A stretch of DNA of 64,000 nt, taken from contig WPIO01000081.1 in the NCBI GenBank assembly GCA_009760855.2, forward strand, positions 1,311,001 to 1,375,000. The letters are read 5' to 3'. Positions 20,051-32,119 of the stretch are shown here, in pieces (position 1 is the stretch's first letter; each line of letters opens with the position of its first letter). A program made the position numbers and the translations under genes. A model generated the notes under the pieces. It was not told the DNA's origin. It saw nothing but the letters and a program-made list of their open reading frames with translations, and searched no databases. This DNA comes from Cristatella mucedo (taxonomy: Eukaryota; Bryozoa; Phylactolaemata; Cristatellidae).

Positions 20051-23000
20051 CTGTTTGACTTTGATCGAATACAACTTAGGTGAACTAGTTAAACGAATTT
20101 TGATTTAGGGATACATCCATCATTCAAGTTCTGTGGCTTGCTGAGTGAACAATCTTATTGCGCTGAAAATGTCCCTGAATTTCAGGCGATTCATATTTTG
20201 GATGTGAAAATGATTAAATTAAGCCGGCAATGTCTCAGCCAGACTTGGCCAGACTGCTAAGGTAAATCTCGACGCCAGTTGTTTTAATTCCATCACTGGC
20301 AAATGCCTTAACGATATGTGCAGCTAGTCACAGATGCACCCCAATTAAGTACTAATGAATAAAGCAAAGAGAACTTGCAAATAATTTTTTGCTATTGCTG
20401 CTTTAAGGTTGCACGCAAAACCATTAAGCATCTAAAACCAGAAGGGTTTTAATGCATTAGCCAAAAAAAGCTGAATGAAGAGTAGCAAGACATGCTAACG
20501 TTCCATAAAGTGGTCTAAATCTTTTCACTTAACGCTAATCAACGCGTTTCAGTGAAAAGATTTGGACGCCAATTAGAATTTCTACCTAAGCAATTTAATT
20601 CATAATTAGCTTATATATTTAGAATTTGCCGAGTGAACTCGCACAGTTTACTCTCCGAGATGCTAAAAAATATGCTAAAAGTAATAGGATCAAGTAAGGA
20701 CACGCATGGTATCGAATATGCCAAATCAATTGACTATCATTGTTAGGCTAGCATTTTTCATTTTTAAAAGGGCACTCACAACCTCCTGTAAGTAGGACCA
20801 CAGGTTGATAACAACACTTAATGATCAATATTAAGCACACGAACAGCATAAGAACTAAGCCAATACAGTAACTTGGACATCGAGAAAGCTGAACAGAGCA
20901 AATCGGTCTATAGCTATGACAAAAAAGCATTTTTTGCGGGTAGTGACAGTAGCAAGACACCAGTCCCATAATTTGGTGCAACAAGCTCAAGGTTCAATCT
21001 CAAAAGGTATTTTTTTATGATTTATTGTGTACGAGTGTTGCATGGACAGCAAATCGTACAAGTGAACACCGAAGAGGCACTGAGTATAGATATTTTGACT
21101 AGTGCAAGCAGTAGAACTCACCCGCAAGCAAGATTGGGGATCTACAAAAAGCATTAGCTCGACGATTGCTAGGAGGCAAGGCCATCAAAATTAAAATTCA
21201 CCCTCTTTCAGTAGATCGGTTTTGGAATATCATTCATAACAATGTCAGTAGGACATACTGTTTCCGATGAGGTATGGTGTATGTGGTCATGTCCTAATTG
21301 CTCATATCCGATCGACACAATCGTGCAAATTTTTGGTAAGATCATAATGCCTGTACGGTTGTTCAGGTGAGCATTTTTGAACTTTAGCTCTTCTATTGAG
21401 AGCATTATTATCTCAGGGCCGTGGAAGTCACTTAAAATCATCTTATTTGTATCCCGCCAGCTATGCTTCAACGGCCCATTGGCATATAGATTCAAGTCTA
21501 GAGCTAAGTACGGAGAAACATGGTATTAGGCCATTCCTTGACAGTATGTAAAGTAAAGCTTTAAGCAGACCAATCTATCCCTGCCTATCTATTTTTCATC
21601 TGAGCCATTGCCAGGAGTGAATGGCAAGCCCTAACGAGGGTATTGGTCTAGAAACTGAGCCAAATCGCGCTTCGTACTCTCGGCTCTTCCAATCAGCTGC
21701 CACTTTAACAGACGAAAACGATGGAATAAATAGCTGGACAGTGTTAGCTTAGCATGAAACAGTTCTCGGGGTAACCAGTGATCTATTTCTTTGGTTGGTG
21801 CTTGAGAGAATTTCGGTAGTCATTGATGCTGTCTCCTGGTTCAGCAAGTCAAGGTTACTTGAGTGCGGGACATTAGCTCAAGCTATGCAGCCGGCCATTT
21901 CAAATTAGATAGCCAGTGATTTAATGGGAGAATGGCAGTGACTTCGCGTGAGTTTAAAATCTCTTACATCGACGACGCTTAGCTGAAAATTGCACAAGTC
22001 GCCACACTAATAAAAGGTGCATTTAAGAATCTAGGTAGCCATAGTGTCTAAAGCTTTCCACAAATGAAGCCATAGCTGTTAGCTGCATACAACTTATTTT
22101 ATGTTTCTAAATTGTGACTCCTGCTATAATCTTGTGTGATTTAAAGAAATAGTAATGCTTAAGAATGATGATAAGCATCGGTATATATTCGCACCGACTA
22201 TTGTTGACAAGATTGTTTTTAATCCACATTGAAAATGCCGAATACTGCATAGCTTTAAGAATTTTTTTAATTTAAATACGGTGAAGGTAAAATTTTCAGT
22301 AGAACATAAGTGACACGCTAAACCGAATATATTAAGAAATCGAGATATTTCGTGTTCTGTGTCTCGAGATAACTTGGTTCGGAACTGCTGCATAAAGCGG
22401 TGTGAGTACGGAACCAATTGAGTGGGCAGCCAGTTTTTTGCTTGTATTTAAGATTAATCGAGTTCTAGATATGTAGGCCGTACGAGAGTTTTTGCGCAGT
22501 CCGCATTCTGGAAAAGAGTATGGTCGAATTGAACGACCGTGAGTCACCGATGCTTCAGGGGTTGACATCGTTGGCAGCTCCGTAACGTCTCGGTTAGTGG
22601 GTTCCTCAAAGAGATTTTAGCTGCTCAAAGCTGCACACGTGAGAAGTGAAAAGGTAAATTTGGCATTTACGAAAGCTTACTTCATACTAGTTAAATTTTA
22701 GGCAATGCTTTAAGTTCAAACTGAATATTTTAAAAGCAATCAACTTTGAAAAATATCTTCGTGCATTACAAATATCCTATTTATATTTTGTATCAAGCCA
22801 TAAAGCATCAGTAAATGCGCCATCCTACGTTAAATTTTATATAAGCCAACCTAACATCATATGAAAAACCTTTAGAAATTTGACTAACGGATAAAACGAC
22901 GGATAATAAATTATTTTTTCTCAAAAGATCAAATATCCAGAACTTGGATTATCTAGTTAGCTCGACAACACATACGCGTCCCCAGCATCATGCTTCAAAC

Positions 23001-23782
23001 TATAAGTCATAAAGATTGTGATGTTGCTTGGATTGTGGAAGATGCGTCTTAAATGAGACAAAAGATTGACTGCTCTGGTTTTCTTCCAATTTCTCGCTAG
23101 ATATATATAGGTTGGACATGGACGTGGGGCGCGGGTTGAGATAACAGCTGATGGCTCGAGGGTGTAAAATTTTGGAGATCATGGTTGATTCAGTTATAAA
23201 TCATATATATTGTGTGTATTTTAATGGCTACCAAGATGCTAATACGGCGATGTATATAAGAGAGCCGGGCTTGTTCTTTCGCATGAACCAAAGTCTTAAA
23301 TTGCTGGTGTGGTGCCTCAACTTGTGGATATGTGCCATAGACGTGTTTGATCTGTTCCAACTTCTTGTTAGATATTTCAATGCTCATTTAGTGCTTTAAA
23401 GTAAAAGCAGGACATTATTGTCTAGATTCATTTTACGCCACTGAATTAAATACAAGGGTATGGAGTAGGCGATTTTCAGACGATTATACGAGACTTTTGA
23501 GAGAGTACTAAATTACCACTGGATTTTCATGCCGTTATTTTGAACATCGACAAGAAATTAGACATAGCCATCTCAAACCCTTGGGCGTCATTAGCATTCA
23601 CTTTTTTCAGCTCTTCCACTAATACTTATAATGAACGCACATCAGCCGACTTCGTATTACGAAGGAGCCGAGCCATGGCTGGCCATTGGTTATTAGAACC
23701 TCATGCTACTAACTTGCACTGAATAATTCACTGATAATCATGAGCAGCCCGTAAGTTCTAAAAGCAGAGTATTTAGGGCATA
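20051..23782. other. Long unassigned AT-rich region
   Basis: 3.7 kb without a recognised gene or family repeat. Frames of 60-97 codons (for example 21208-21495 minus and 22124-22417 minus) look like chance. A 17-bp imperfect hairpin at 20513-20567 is listed separately. Confidence 0.45.
20513..20567. repeat. 17-bp inverted repeat with one mismatch
   Basis: Left arm gtctaaatcttttcact (20513-20529) and right arm agtgaaaagatttggac (20551-20567). The loop is 21 nt and contains its own 'aacgc' / 'gcgtt' complement, so the whole forms an almost continuous stem. It could be a minimal fold-back or MITE-like remnant. Confidence 0.75.
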
Positions 23783-24605
23783 ATAGAAATAATAATAATG
23801 CACTTGATAAAGCGCCGTCAGAGAACTCAATCTCTTTCTAGGCGCTTTACATTTGCTGCAAAGGGAAATGCAATTGAATGGTGAGTAATATCATGCTTGA
23901 TAAACAAACAACGTGAATAACATTGTTGGGGGTGACATGCACAGGGTCAGCATGCAAATGTGGTTAGTGGCAGTACGCACAGTGTCAGCACTCATAAACA
24001 CATCAAGGATGAATCACAGGGACCCACTAAATGCTGTCCTAAATAGGTATGTTTTGAAGTTCTTTTTAAATCTGGTCAAGTCAGGGGATGTTATGACGCA
24101 AGTCGGGAGGGAGTTCCAGGCTTCGGGAGCATACGAAAATACATGCACGGTCTCCAAAGGATTTGAGGTTTGTACGAGGTATTTGTAGACTGTTGGATTT
24201 CGAAAAGTGGGTGGTACGATGCTTGGCCTGATGGGGGAGTATGTCGGAGAGATAGGCTGGAGCCATAGAATTAAGGGACCTAAAAGTGAGCGACAAAACC
24301 TTGAAGTCAATCCGTTGCTTGACTGGTAGCCAGTGCAGGTCGGCAAGAAGTGGTGTGATGTGGCAACTGCGATGCTCACGACAGACAAGCCTAGCTGCAG
24401 AGTTTTGCACCAGCTGCAATCGCCTGATCTCGCATGCCAGTAGGCCAGTAAGCAGTGAGTTGCAGAAGTCAAGACGGGATGTCACGAATTCATGGACTAA
24501 CTTGGACGTGGTATCCTTATCTAAACAAGCCCGAATTTTAGCAATGTTACGTAGCTGAAAGTAGGCAGATTTGACTGTGGACCTGAAGTGATCGTCAAAC
24601 GAGTG
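23783..24605 (-). mobile_element. LINE-A copy, 5'-truncated, one clear frameshift
   Basis: Well-preserved minus-strand copy with (AAT)n, perfect terminal hairpin, 3' UTR and C-terminal coding. Two overlapping frames (24485-24081 and 24472-24014) hold the two halves of the same protein. They carry 'TSRLDFCNSLLTGLLACEIR' / 'NSAARLVCREHR' and then 'PEAWNSLPTCVITSPDLTRF' / 'FRTAFSGSL'. A single-base indel between them explains the break. Truncated near 24605. Confidence 0.9.
23808..23849 (-). promoter_or_regulatory. LINE-A 3'-terminal stem-loop
   Basis: Outer stem taaagcgcc (23808-23816) with ggcgcttta (23841-23849), 9 pairs. Inner stem agaga (23820-23824) with tctct (23831-23835), 6-nt loop. 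The same structure recurs at the 3' end of most LINE-A copies and in SINE-2 tails. In CR1/L2-type LINEs such a stem is the known recognition site for the element's own RT; that role here is inferred. Confidence 0.7.
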
Positions 24606-25979
24606 GCACGACGATCGACGGATGGAAATGTTTACCAGAAACTTTAATGAAGTGAGCTTGTTGCACGTTATGACTGGATCAGTTGCATATGTTCGATGAT
24701 TGCCCGAAGAAAGGCTCGATCACCCTATGTTCTTAGTTTTACGGTAGAAAATCTCGTGATGAATAGGCAATGGCAAGCAATCTGTGATAGGTACACTTGA
24801 AGGGCACGGAGTTCAGATATGTAGCTGTAAGCTAGTAATGTGATTTTCTATCCAGATTGAGAATTTCAAAATAAGCTTGACGATGAATAGAAAGGGAAAC
24901 CATTAAAATCAAAACTTGCTTCATTTTTGAATAAATCTTCATTAAATGCCAAAAAAAACATGCTTACAAAAGGAGGTACTTAAGGATGACATCGTCTAAA
25001 TGGACTTGAAGGTTGTAAAAATTCTAGTGTAAATTAAAAATAATTGTCCAGACCTTGTTTAACTAGAAAGATATTAATTAACAACATGCAGTGTATCTAC
25101 AAACGTCAAATTTAGCAATCTCTCCATAATGTGTGACTTGAATTTTAAATTTTTGAACGTTCTTAAGTCAAAGTTTAAGTCTGCAGCTAATTAAAGTACA
25201 TGCTCGTAACACTTAAAGAGTTGTATTTACAGTTTAGCTTATTGCCTTGTAAATTAAATATCTCGACCAAACATATATTGACGAGAAATTTAAATAAATA
25301 TTAAAGTAAACTTTATTTGTTAGTCACTGTAGTATTTGTTTTTCGATTTTAGTCGGATAATTATGACTATACACGTCATCAAACATCCAAGATCATTAAT
25401 TTCTAAAAAATCATCATAGTATAGTAAAAGAGATCCGATAAAAAGAAAAAACAAATTGCAGTAGTAGTTAAAAGCAAAAATGAACGATTCACGTGTGTGA
25501 AAACCATTTGGGTAGAACAACAGAATATACAAAACGTTGAACTGCCTTTTAGAAGAAAGTTTTAGAAGGAATTAGGAATCTCAACACGGTCCCAAAATAT
25601 ACCTTGGTGTTCCCAGGTTCAACAAATCGGGATAAAGTTCTATATTGATTATTCGATACATTTTTGGAAGATATGAATGTTGTTTATGGTTTACTTCTGG
25701 AAAAGGCTTGCATTAAGACGATTTCCTTTAAATGTGAATAAAAAATGCATCGCAAACAAATATGTAATAATTAAAAAATGGTTATTCTGGTAATTAATCT
25801 TTAATTTACCGTCTTTCTGTTTTGGAAGGTCAGCCAGCAGTGGAATGTCTCTCGGACATGCTCTGCATACTATGAGGAATCAGCCTCAAGGTATGCTGTC
25901 ATTCCCCATGTATTCATATACATCCGAAGGTACGTGTGAATCTTTTTGAAGGTAGTAGGTTAGAATGTGGGTTTGTCTA
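24606..25979. other. Unassigned AT-rich stretch
   Basis: Strongly AT-rich, especially 24900-25800. No gene or repeat recognised. Confidence 0.45.
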
Positions 25980-26275
25980 AGTAATAATAATAATAATAAT
26001 AAAACATTTGATGTAGAGTTGCCAGAGAACTCAAACTCTTTCTAGGCACTTTACATCTATTGCAAAGGAAGCACGATCGAATGGTTAGTAGGGGCACGCA
26101 CAGTAAACAACAATAATAACACGGTTAGTGGTAACATACACAGGGTTAGCACGTAAGTATGGTTAGTGGAAGCATGCTCAAAGTCAGCACGGATGAACAC
26201 ATAAAAGACGAATCGCAGGGATTCACTAAATGCTGTGATAAATAGACGCGTTTTCAGTTTCTTTTTAAATGGCTT
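25980..26275 (-). mobile_element. LINE-A 3' UTR fragment
   Basis: (AAT)n tail at 25984-26001, terminal hairpin to 26060, then the 3' UTR to 'aatcgcagggattcactaaatg' and the last coding codons near 26270. 5'-truncated. Confidence 0.87.
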
Positions 26276-26849
26276 CGGAGTCTTAACTTTCGTCGTGAAA
26301 CTCGCTCATTTAAGGTAACAGACTTTGAAGTAAGACTTTTCTAAAGGGAGTATTTTAATTTTGAGGCATGGGCAGCCACTTCAAATCATTTACTTTTTTT
26401 CTGCCCTGCATTCCGTAACGCCAAAAAATTATTACTGCTTCGACCGTGAAAACTAAGCTCTAAAATTCGTTTTACTGCTCTATTACTTACAGAGTGAAAG
26501 TAAAATTGGATATGCCCGCCAAAGTTACAGTTCTTTCATATTAACCGTCTCTTTATGCCGCTGAGGGCAATGACCTGCAAAGGAGCAAGCTAGCAATCGT
26601 TTAAATTCTTAGCACGTTCATTAGGCTGTAGGTAAAATAAAATGACTGTCATTAAAAAAGCTGTGCGATACCTGACCTAAGTGTCTATGCAGTCCATCAT
26701 TTGTATTAACTTTTTTTGCTGATGACTTCTACCACTACTTGCTTCGGATCACCTGTCGTACCCAAGAAAAACATGGTTGTTAAAGTCGGCTGTCGCTCTT
26801 ACCAATCTAGCTCTCAAATGCTGAGGTGACTTCAGTAAGTACGCCTGTC
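26276..26849. other. Unassigned stretch
   Basis: Nothing recognised between a LINE-A 3' end and a LINE-B copy. Confidence 0.4.
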
Positions 26850-27748
26850 AGGGAATGACGATAGAAATGACGATAAAACCGAACTGCTACTCGTTGGACA
26901 CCCGAAGCGTGCTGTTGTGAGAACCATCGCTACGTGCTCGAAATTTGGATTTATTCTTCGACAGCAGCATAAATCTGTAAAGCTTCATCCAGAAGACTGC
27001 TTCTACAGCTAGCCATCACGTCCGATCCCTACCTAAGATAAGGAGCGGTCTTCCACAGCTGCTTGTACAAAACCTAACTTGCTCCTTAGTTCTTTCTCGG
27101 TTGATAAGTGTAATTCCTTTTTAGCTGGGCTAATAAAAATGTATCTAGGCCACGGCAAATGGCAATGAATATGGCTGCAAGGCTAGTTTTCAAGTCTTAG
27201 AGGTTTGACCACTTTTCTCTATAGTTTAAAGAGCTAGGATAGTTTCCGGTTGATAAACAGATACAGAGCAAAGTTCTTATGCTGACCCGCAAGGCCCGCC
27301 AAGGCTTGGCTCCTCCATACCTAGCTGAACTTCTGCACCAGTTTCAGCCTCATCGTGCCCTCAGGTCCTGTATGGACAATAAATTCGCCGTTCCATTACT
27401 CCACTTGAAGGCGTTAGGTGACAGAAGCTTTAGCTCTGCAGCTCCAAGGCTGCGGAACTCGCTTCGGCGATTCTTATGCAACGACAACTACTCTCCTGCT
27501 GCTGAGAATGGTATACTTTTTCCAGCAGTCCTGCACAGCTACTTCCATGCTACTCACTACCTCAACTGGTCTGATTCTGCTAGGCTTCACACTTTCTCTT
27601 TGTGGCGTGATATGAAGTCTGTTGGCTACCGAATGCGTACCAAAAGCCGCTTAGGCTGTGAGTGGGTTAAACAAAACACTCGTATAACACTGACATAGTC
27701 TTGTGGCTTTGTGGAGTTACAGATGGAGATTCATTACATTAAATTAGT
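26850..27748 (+). mobile_element. LINE-B copy, about 0.9 kb
   Basis: Begins in the RT thumb region (aaaaccgaactgctactcg, then 'RARNLDLFFDSSINL' near 26935). It passes 'SLPKIRSGLPQLLVQNLT' and then the open frame 27279-27698 ('LAPPYLAELLHQFQP', 'SCMDNKFAVPLL', 'RLGCEWVKQN'). It ends with 'gttacagatggagattc' and 'attacattaa'. The front half has stops. The RT catalytic core is absent. Confidence 0.88.
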
Positions 27749-30687
27749 GAATGGTTACTTCTTCCTACGATTTATTTTAACTACCTCGCCTGGAAATGAT
27801 CCATTCCTCATAGGCTGGTTCTGAAACTGGACTGAGATCAAGGAACTGAGATTATCGAAAAAAAGACCAGCGTCGAGTTTATAAGGACACCATCAATTTT
27901 CAGGCTCATCTTGATTGTAAGCGTCTTGATGATCTGAAAGGCAATCCTTATTACCACATCATGAAGAAAAATTCGGGCGATGTGAGCAAGACGAAGCCGT
28001 GGGATTTCACAATCTTGAAATGGTAAGCGGGTATTTATCATCAAGCAATTGGCGATTGTCAGAAACCAAAGCAGCGAGCGGCAGGTTAAGATAGGTCGAT
28101 GGCACAATCAAAGGATTGCACCGGTGCATCCAAGATACTGACTAGTGTCTATTTTGGCAAGCATGCCATCTACAAAATGAACGTGTTAACACCGACTGCT
28201 GAAGTTATTGGGCAGCTCGAAGATAGGTTGTGTCGCATAGAGCCACAGCAACGAAATAATTTTGTTTACATTGTTCTTAGTGGTGTGCTAATTTTCAGTT
28301 AAGCTTGCAATATTGCCATATGGGTTCGTAAAATGTGATCGCAACATCGTTAAGGCCTTGCATATGGCCGAATGCACGGTTCGGACGATGACAGAAATTT
28401 GACCTAGCTTTTGAGGTCACTTGACAAATGTTAATATGTGATACATATTTACATTTAGGTAATTGTTATGGTGCCCTAATATAACCTAATCTCTATCCAG
28501 CCGAATCGAATTAGCCGTTGGTCTTGATCCTGTGACCTAAGCCATCAAAGCTGAGCACATTAGGCTCATTGTTAAACCAGGTCAAGTGACCACCAAGAGA
28601 TCAAGGTGCCCGACATGACTGACAGTGAGGTTTGTCCCAGCTGGTCGCGCAGCATTGAAAATACGGAAATTATAGAACCCTTATACTTGGTATCAACTGA
28701 GCAGATACATTCAGAATTGAACTTCAATGTCTGAACAAGTCAATGAAGATGCTCTGCATGGCCACTTGCATGCTCCCTCATCAGAAGTTCTCTGTGCGTA
28801 GATTTCAACAACATTGTTGAGCAAATGAAGAATTTTACTGGTGAGACTTTTTTGCTTCGAGCAAGTCGTCTCAAGACAGTGGCATTTTAATGCTCGTAAT
28901 GAAAAAAGATTATTACTGAGGGCCGGAGAAAGTCGGAACGCTTCCCGATCACGCAGTCATGGTGGCCGAGTCTGGTCGAGCCGAAGCCAGCTACTTTATA
29001 ATTTGTTTTGTCTCCTTCTAATACGCTCAGGATTGACTATCAAAACAGAATACAAGTTCAGTGTAATGAAACTCTTAATCAAATGCATTCCAACGACCAC
29101 TGGGGTGGGTGATTTCGCTGATGTCATTTTGTTGAGCTTTAAAAAAAGTGACTGTGATGTCCCAGATTTGTGAGATGATCGCACACTGTCAACCTTCCCA
29201 CTGTCGCATCCAGCATGTGGAATACATGTTGCGATTTCAACAGTTTTTATCCTTCTGGGCAAGTGTTGCCCTTTCCTCAAAATCGCGGCTGGGACAGTGA
29301 TTTTCTTAAAATTTGGTTAGGCGTTACATGTAAGGCTTAACCGAAATAGCTGGACTGGAGTAGTCAGTGTATGCCTTGTCAAAATTGAAAATGCACCACT
29401 TGGATATGAGAGAATTTCCATTTTTTAATCGTAAGTACATTTAATGGATCGGAGATGCAGCAGGCATGACTACCAATTCACTGAGGACTCCAACCCTGTT
29501 TGCAAAATGAGTTTGGGTAAAGGGTACGTGTTAGTTGAAAAAAATTTGACTGTTGAAGCCTAAATCCTAAGCCTAGCTAAAATGGCCTGAAAGACAAGCC
29601 ACATGCGGTCGAGTTTTGAGGGGAATTGGTGGAGATGCCAGTACCAACTTGCTTTCCATGTTTCAATTCTTCGTTAGCTCTGGTGATCAAGTTGCTCCAG
29701 TATGAACGAAAGGAAATTATAAGACAAAGCCTAAGTAATGTACATTCGAGCATTTTATGTTTGAATAGTTGAAAGGGTAAATAAAGCACACACAAAAATA
29801 TTCATATCCGAATTTCGGAGAAGGTGAGGCCTGTAGGTAATCAATAAAGAACAACAAAGGAGCCATGCTACGAAAGTCCTTCCTGCAAGCACAACTTGTG
29901 CAACTATAGTTGTAATTAACCACGTGAAGGATGCTCTTCTAGCTAGCATCTCGAGAGCGAATCAATTCAGTCATAGAAGCTACTTCCTGAAAGGTATTTG
30001 ATTTCCTTAATGATGAAACGTTCATTAATTAAAACTGAAAATGACATGCGTACACTAGGTAGAAACTTCAAGGCCATTAGGTATTGCAGTATGTATTGTA
30101 AATGAAGAGAACCTAGTATTTTAAGCATCGTTCGTTAAAAGCAGCTTACTAGGCATGCATTGAAACTGTCAGTACATATGGTGTACGATCTGGGTTAGCA
30201 CAATTTTCAAATGATCAGAACTCAGATGCTTTAAAAAAATGTGTGTCATCCGTTTAAAAAGTGATTAATTAGGCTGAACTTACTTAAATATTTGGTTTTT
30301 ACGACTTCATACTATACGCTCTGTAGATATCTCCTGGAGAAGCACATCAGAATACAGCTCTTTATTGTATGCTCACCACAAAATGAAGGTACAACCAAAC
30401 GGTATTAGGAAGTCGGGTAAAGTTTCGAAGCTCTGTTGCCAGCGGTATGCATTCACTTTCCTGATTGAAAAATAACAATATCATTAGACCCTGATTGCGA
30501 TCAGTTTGATTATCCTTTTATTATGAAATAAACTCACAGTTCTAGAGAATTACTGGTTGTACTGGCAAAACATTTTAATTGTATTTAAAAATTACTCTAT
30601 TATAGGCTTTTTGTGTCATTATAGACTAACGATTATTAGTCTTAGTCATAAAAAATGATGTTTCATCATTGGAATTTGCATCATTAC
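27749..30687. other. Long unassigned stretch
   Basis: About 2.9 kb with only a weak SINE-2 candidate (28465-28590). Frames such as 28841-29173 and 28099-28302 show no recognisable domain. Confidence 0.4.
28465..28590 (-). mobile_element. Possible degenerate SINE-2
   Basis: The order 'ggtgccctaatataacctaa' + 'tctctatcc', then 'ggtcttgatcctgtgacc', then a head-like segment, resembles the minus-strand SINE-2 at 53.0 kb. Similarity is weak, and the A box is not convincing. Confidence 0.35.
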
Positions 30688-30702
30688 AATCATATCAATC
30701 AG

Positions 30703-31646
30703 GTATGGGCAAACCCAGTGTTATTCAGAAATTGGAAAGGCTGACTTTCAAAATTGGCTCTGCCAGCATATCTCCAGTTGCATCAGCTCGAAATCTAGGT
30801 GTCATATTCCAAAGCGACCTCTCGTTAGACGACCACATCAGCTCCACAGTCAAATCAGTCTATTTTCAGCTTCATAACATTGCTAAAATTAGGGCTTGTT
30901 TAGATAGGGATACAACGTCCAAGTTGGTCCATGCATTCGTGACATCTCGTCTCGACTTCTGCAACTCACTGCTTACTGGCCTACCAGCATGTGCGATCAG
31001 GCGATTGCAGCTGGTGCAAAACTCTGCAGCTAGGCTTGTCTGTCGTGAGCGTCGCAGTTGCCACATTACTCCACTTCTCGCCGACCTGCACTGGCTACTA
31101 GTGAAGCAACGGATTGACTTCAAGGTTTTGTCGTTCACTTTTAGGTCTCTTCATTCTATGGCTCCAGCCTATCTTTCAGAGATACTACCCCATCAGGCAA
31201 AGCATCGTACCACTCGCTTTTCTGAATCCAACAGTCTAGAAATACCTCGTACAAACCATAAATCCTTTGGAGACCGTGCATTTAGCTCGTATGCTCCCGC
31301 AGCCTGGAGCTCCCTCCCGACCTGCATCAGAACATCCCCTGACCTGACCACATTTAAAAGAAACTTAAAAACATACCTATTTAGGACAGCATTTAGTGGG
31401 TCCTTGTGATTCGTCCTCGATGTGCTTATGCGTGTTGACACTGTTCATGCTGCCACTAACCACATTTGCATGCTGACCCATTGCATGTAACCCCTAACCA
31501 TGTTATTCATTTTGTTTGTTTTTCAAGCATGATTTTACTTACTATTCTATTGCGTATCACTTTGCAGCAAATGTAAAGCGCCTAGAAAGAGATTAAGTTC
31601 TCTGAGAGCGCTTTATCAAGTGCAATATTATTATTATTATTATTAT
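30703..31646 (+). mobile_element. LINE-A, best-preserved copy, with TSD
   Basis: The open frame at 30669-31409 is unbroken for 246 codons. The LINE part runs from 'MGKPSVIQKLERL' through 'SARNLGVIFQSDLSLDDHIS', 'TSRLDFCNSLLTGLPACAIR', 'NSAARLVCRERRSCHITPLL' and 'RSLHSMAPAYLSEILPHQ' to 'YLFRTAFSGSL'. This is the segment after the RT catalytic core in CR1/L2-type LINEs, which packs template and product. The 3' UTR, terminal hairpin (31575-31614) and (ATT)n follow. Likely duplicated target: aatcatatcaatcag (30688-30702) and aatcataataaatcaag (31647-31663). Probably the youngest copy here, but truncated and unable to encode RT activity. Confidence 0.93.
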
Positions 31647-31663
31647 AATCATAATAAATCAAG

Positions 31664-32119
31664 AGTTTCTAAGGTACAAATGTTTGCGATCGATGCTCAG
31701 TCCTCTATTCCTCTTTTTCCTAGTTCTGATAGACTCACGATAACCAGGTAGAAGAATTGGCATCCAAAGTTACGTTGCGTATTTGGCAGATTGCGCCTGC
31801 ACGAAGATATCTATAATCCCACACGGAGTTTCCTCAATGACCTCACTAAAGCACCACTTGACCTGCCTGGTGGTGCTTGCCAATAACTACAAGTACTGGC
31901 CGTTCATCCATATACTGGTGCTTCGATCAAGTTCCCTCCGACTGTGGCAAATATTGAGTATAAACCTTCTACATTCTTTAAGAATCCTTTTTAGATTTAT
32001 TTTAATGATGTAGCGACCGTAATAAAGTCTAGTAAAAATGACTTGTCTCGCGAAGACCCTATACTATCTCCTCTTTAGTCGTTGCTGGCAGAAAAATTCA
32101 TTCCACATAAACTCAGGTC
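31664..32119. other. Unassigned stretch
   Basis: Nothing recognised; it may hold very decayed upstream LINE-B sequence. Confidence 0.35.

Noticed and set aside
30872-31441. Open frames antisense to the best LINE-A copy.
   Set aside because: Shadows of the LINE-A coding frame; the same antisense frames recur at every LINE-A copy.
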